The notes beneath the pieces were generated by a model that searched no databases, had not been told where the DNA came from, and saw only the letters and a program-made list of their open reading frames with translations. A stretch of DNA of 9,318 nucleotides. Source: Lachnospiraceae bacterium UBA3711. Lineage in GTDB: Bacteria > Bacillota > Clostridia > Lachnospirales > Lachnospiraceae. Positions 8,015 through 9,318 of this stretch are shown here, piece by piece; position 1 is the stretch's first letter, and each line of letters starts with the position of its first letter. The DNA is taken from contig DFHY01000040.1 of assembly GCA_002371345.1 (NCBI GenBank), forward strand, positions 25,227 to 34,544. The letters are read 5' to 3'. The position numbers and the translations under genes were made by a program.

Positions 8015-8539
8015 TTGAGACAGAATCCTTTTTTTCCATCCGAACTGATCACTTCAACCTACAGGATAGACTTCGAGAAGCTGTATGAGGAAGGCTTCAG
8101 GGGGATCATTTTCGATGTGGACAATACCCTGGTTCCTCACGGGGCGCCGGCGGATGAGAGAGCCGTCAGGCTGTTCGCGCGGCTGAAGAAGATCGGCTTC
8201 GAATGCTGCCTGGTATCAAACAACAAGAGCCCCAGGGTCGATATGTTCAACAAGGACATCGGTGTCCATACGGTGGCACTGGCTCACAAGCCGCTGTCAG
8301 GCGGTTACAGGAAAGCGATGGAGCTGATGGGGACAAACCGCGGGAACACCCTTGTTGTCGGCGATCAGATATTCACGGATCTGTGGGGCGGAAGCTTCAT
8401 GGGGCTGAAGACAATCATGGTGCTGCCGATTCACCCGAAGGAAGAGATCCAGATCGTGCTCAAGAGACTGCTCGAGAAGCCTATACTGTGGCTGTACAGG
8501 CATTCGAAGTCATATTCAAATGAACATGAGATGTCATGA
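8015..8539 (+). CDS. yqeG: YqeG family HAD-type (IIIA) phosphatase
   Basis: This is a small cytosolic haloacid-dehalogenase phosphatase of the YqeG family, related to the phosphatidylglycerophosphate phosphatases Gep4 (yeast mitochondria) and PGPP1 (plants). The bacterial substrate is less certain; a role in phosphatidylglycerol synthesis is an inference from those relatives. The four HAD motifs are complete: nucleophile D34 and acid/base D36 (FDVDNTLVPHG), S68 (CLVSNNKSPR), K92 (LAHKPLSG), and D117 with D122 (VVGDQIFTDLWGG). No cap domain is visible, and 174 residues is normal for the family. Translation starts at TTG, backed by a strong ribosome binding site. No membrane segment or signal peptide is seen. 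In Bacillus, yqeG lies with yqeH and aroE; here aroK follows instead, which keeps the association with shikimate genes. The stop codon is in frame with aroK downstream. Confidence 0.9.
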   Translation: MRQNPFFPSELITSTYRIDFEKLYEEGFRGIIFDVDNTLVPHGAPADERAVRLFARLKKIGFECCLVSNNKSPRVDMFNKDIGVHTVALAHKPLSGGYRKAMELMGTNRGNTLVVGDQIFTDLWGGSFMGLKTIMVLPIHPKEEIQIVLKRLLEKPILWLYRHSKSYSNEHEMS

Positions 8540-8573
8540 CAGCAGTGCCGGGAGCATGAAGAAGGGCGGAAAT

Positions 8574-8577
8574 GGAG
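8574..8577 (+). promoter_or_regulatory. Ribosome binding site of aroK
   Basis: GGAG lies 7 bases before the ATG at 8585. Two earlier ATGs at 8572 and 8580 share one frame, and both run into the TGA at 8581-8583, so they are not usable starts. The rest of the 45-base gap after the HAD gene contains no terminator or promoter that I can see. Confidence 0.6.
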
Positions 8578-8584
8578 ATATGAT

Positions 8585-9121
8585 ATGAATACAGAATCAG
8601 AATACCAGGGCAGGAACATCGTCCTGACAGGCTTTATGGGTGCGGGCAAGACCAGCCTGGGAAAGGCGGTGTCAAAGCTGCTGCAGGTTCCGTTTCTTGA
8701 TACGGATGATCTCATAGAGAAGTCCGAGGGAATGACGATAAGTGAGATCTTTGCCGGGAAGGGGGAGCAGTATTTCCGCTCCCTTGAGACTGAGACCGTC
8801 CGGAAACTCGCGGGCAGAGGAGGCAGATTCGTCCTGTCAGTGGGAGGCGGCCTTCCGCTGAGAGAAGAAAACAGGCCGCTCTTGAGAGAAGCCGGATGTG
8901 TGGTCTATCTGAAAGCGGATATCGATACCCTGAGCATGCGGCTGTCAAAGGATACGAAACGTCCCGTACTTCAGCAGGGCGGGGGTACACTGGAGGAGAA
9001 GATCACCCGTATTCTTGCTCAGAGAGAGCCTTTGTACCTTGAGGCTGCCGACGTTGTGATAGAGAATGATCACAGGCCGTTCAGGGAAGTCGCGGCTGAG
9101 ATTGCGCAGCTTGTCATGTGA
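8585..9121 (+). CDS. aroK: Shikimate kinase
   Basis: This cytosolic NMP-kinase-fold enzyme phosphorylates shikimate at the 3-hydroxyl with ATP, the fifth step of the chorismate pathway. The 178 residues are typical. Visible sites are the P-loop GFMGAGKT (16-23), the DTDD segment with the shikimate-contacting D41, R65 in FRSLE, the GGG turn at 87-89, lid arginine R126 in KRPVL, and R147 in QREPLYLEAAD near the C terminus. The ATG at 8585 leaves about 10 residues before the first strand and has a GGAG upstream. No other usable in-frame start lies between it and the upstream stop. No other shikimate pathway gene is in the window. The neighbour order HAD phosphatase, aroK, efp resembles arrangements I recall from Clostridia. 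AroL is the isozyme name in E. coli; with a single copy seen, aroK is the safer symbol. Confidence 0.96.
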   Translation: MNTESEYQGRNIVLTGFMGAGKTSLGKAVSKLLQVPFLDTDDLIEKSEGMTISEIFAGKGEQYFRSLETETVRKLAGRGGRFVLSVGGGLPLREENRPLLREAGCVVYLKADIDTLSMRLSKDTKRPVLQQGGGTLEEKITRILAQREPLYLEAADVVIENDHRPFREVAAEIAQLVM

Positions 9122-9124
9122 GGG

Positions 9125-9153
9125 TTGAATTTGACTCTGTGTTATATTAAAAT
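9125..9153 (+). promoter_or_regulatory. Candidate sigma-A promoter for efp
   Basis: TTGAAT at 9125-9130 and TAAAAT at 9148-9153 are separated by exactly 17 bases in a distinctly AT-rich gap of 70 bases, unlike the GC-rich genes around it. Each box differs from consensus by one or two bases. An overlapping TTGACT at 9131 has no well-spaced -10 box. If used, efp would be transcribed partly on its own from about 9160, leaving a short leader. No clear terminator for the upstream genes is visible, so read-through from aroK is also likely. Confidence 0.5.
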
Positions 9154-9177
9154 AAACAAAGAAATAACAGGTTCAGC

Positions 9178-9183
9178 AGGAGG
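9178..9183 (+). promoter_or_regulatory. Strong ribosome binding site of efp
   Basis: A full AGGAGG lies 8 bases before the ATG at 9192. It is the strongest site in the window, as expected for an abundant translation factor. Confidence 0.8.
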
Positions 9184-9191
9184 ATTCATAT

Positions 9192-9318
9192 ATGATTTCA
9201 GCAGGTGATTTCAGAAACGGCCTTACACTGGAGATTGACGGACAGGTCATGCAGGTCCTGGAGTTCCAGCATGTCAAACCGGGAAAGGGCGCAGCCTTTG
9301 TCCGCACCAAGATGAAGA
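9192..9318 (+). CDS. efp: Translation elongation factor P (3' end outside window)
   Basis: EF-P binds between the ribosomal P and E sites and relieves stalling at consecutive prolines. Only the first 42 codons are present; the frame is open at the window edge. The visible part is the KOW-like N-terminal domain, opening MISAGDFRNG and reaching the loop HVKPGKGAAFVRTK. The tip lysine K32, within PGKG, corresponds to K34 of E. coli, which is beta-lysylated, and to K32 of B. subtilis, which carries 5-aminopentanol. The PGKG surroundings look more like the Bacillus/Clostridia form. No modification enzyme is encoded in the window, so the modification state here is unknown. The start is certain from the strong ribosome binding site and the conserved N terminus. 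Confidence 0.96.
   Translation, partial: MISAGDFRNGLTLEIDGQVMQVLEFQHVKPGKGAAFVRTKMK

Noticed and set aside
9131..9148. TTGACT with TATATT as the efp promoter
   Set aside because: The spacer would be only 6 bases; the TTGAAT/TAAAAT pair with 17 bases fits far better.
9141..9168. Inverted repeat GTTAT ... ATAAC between aroK and efp as a possible terminator
   Set aside because: The stem is only five AT-rich pairs with an 18-base loop and no following T-run, and it overlaps the better-supported promoter.

Overview
The window looks like a moderately high-GC member of the Clostridia (Bacillota), probably Lachnospiraceae or a close relative. The reasons are a Gram-positive-type PolC replicative polymerase, an EF-P with a Bacillus/Clostridia-like KPGKG tip, strong AGGAG-type ribosome binding sites, a TTG start codon, and frequent AGG/AGA arginine and ATA isoleucine codons. 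The taxonomic call is inferred from protein families, not from a search.

Layout: all six genes lie on the + strand and the DNA is almost fully coding. They are ppk1 (polyphosphate kinase, open at the 5' edge), ispG (isoprenoid synthesis), polC (DNA polymerase III alpha with built-in proofreading), a YqeG-type HAD phosphatase starting at TTG, aroK (shikimate kinase) and the first 42 codons of efp (elongation factor P). Gaps are 15, 1, 31, 45 and 70 bases. The first five genes look like one transcription unit. A candidate promoter in the last gap suggests efp also has its own start of transcription.

Functionally this is mostly housekeeping: polyphosphate storage and stress signalling, the last-but-one step of the MEP pathway, replication, a likely lipid or sugar phosphatase, aromatic amino acid synthesis, and rescue of polyproline-stalled ribosomes. 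The catalytic residues checked are present in every complete enzyme, and no gene appears broken.

The most unusual part is the first 98 bases. They form four in-frame 24-base repeats coding for a Lys/Ala-rich octapeptide, which joins straight onto PPK1 without a stop. The kinase therefore probably carries a histone-H1-like basic tail that begins outside the window. PPK1 also has a lysine-rich stretch in its second domain, and PolC has a long Ser/Asp-rich linker ending in a basic patch. I see no mobile element, CRISPR array, RNA gene or clear terminator, and no convincing wholly new system.
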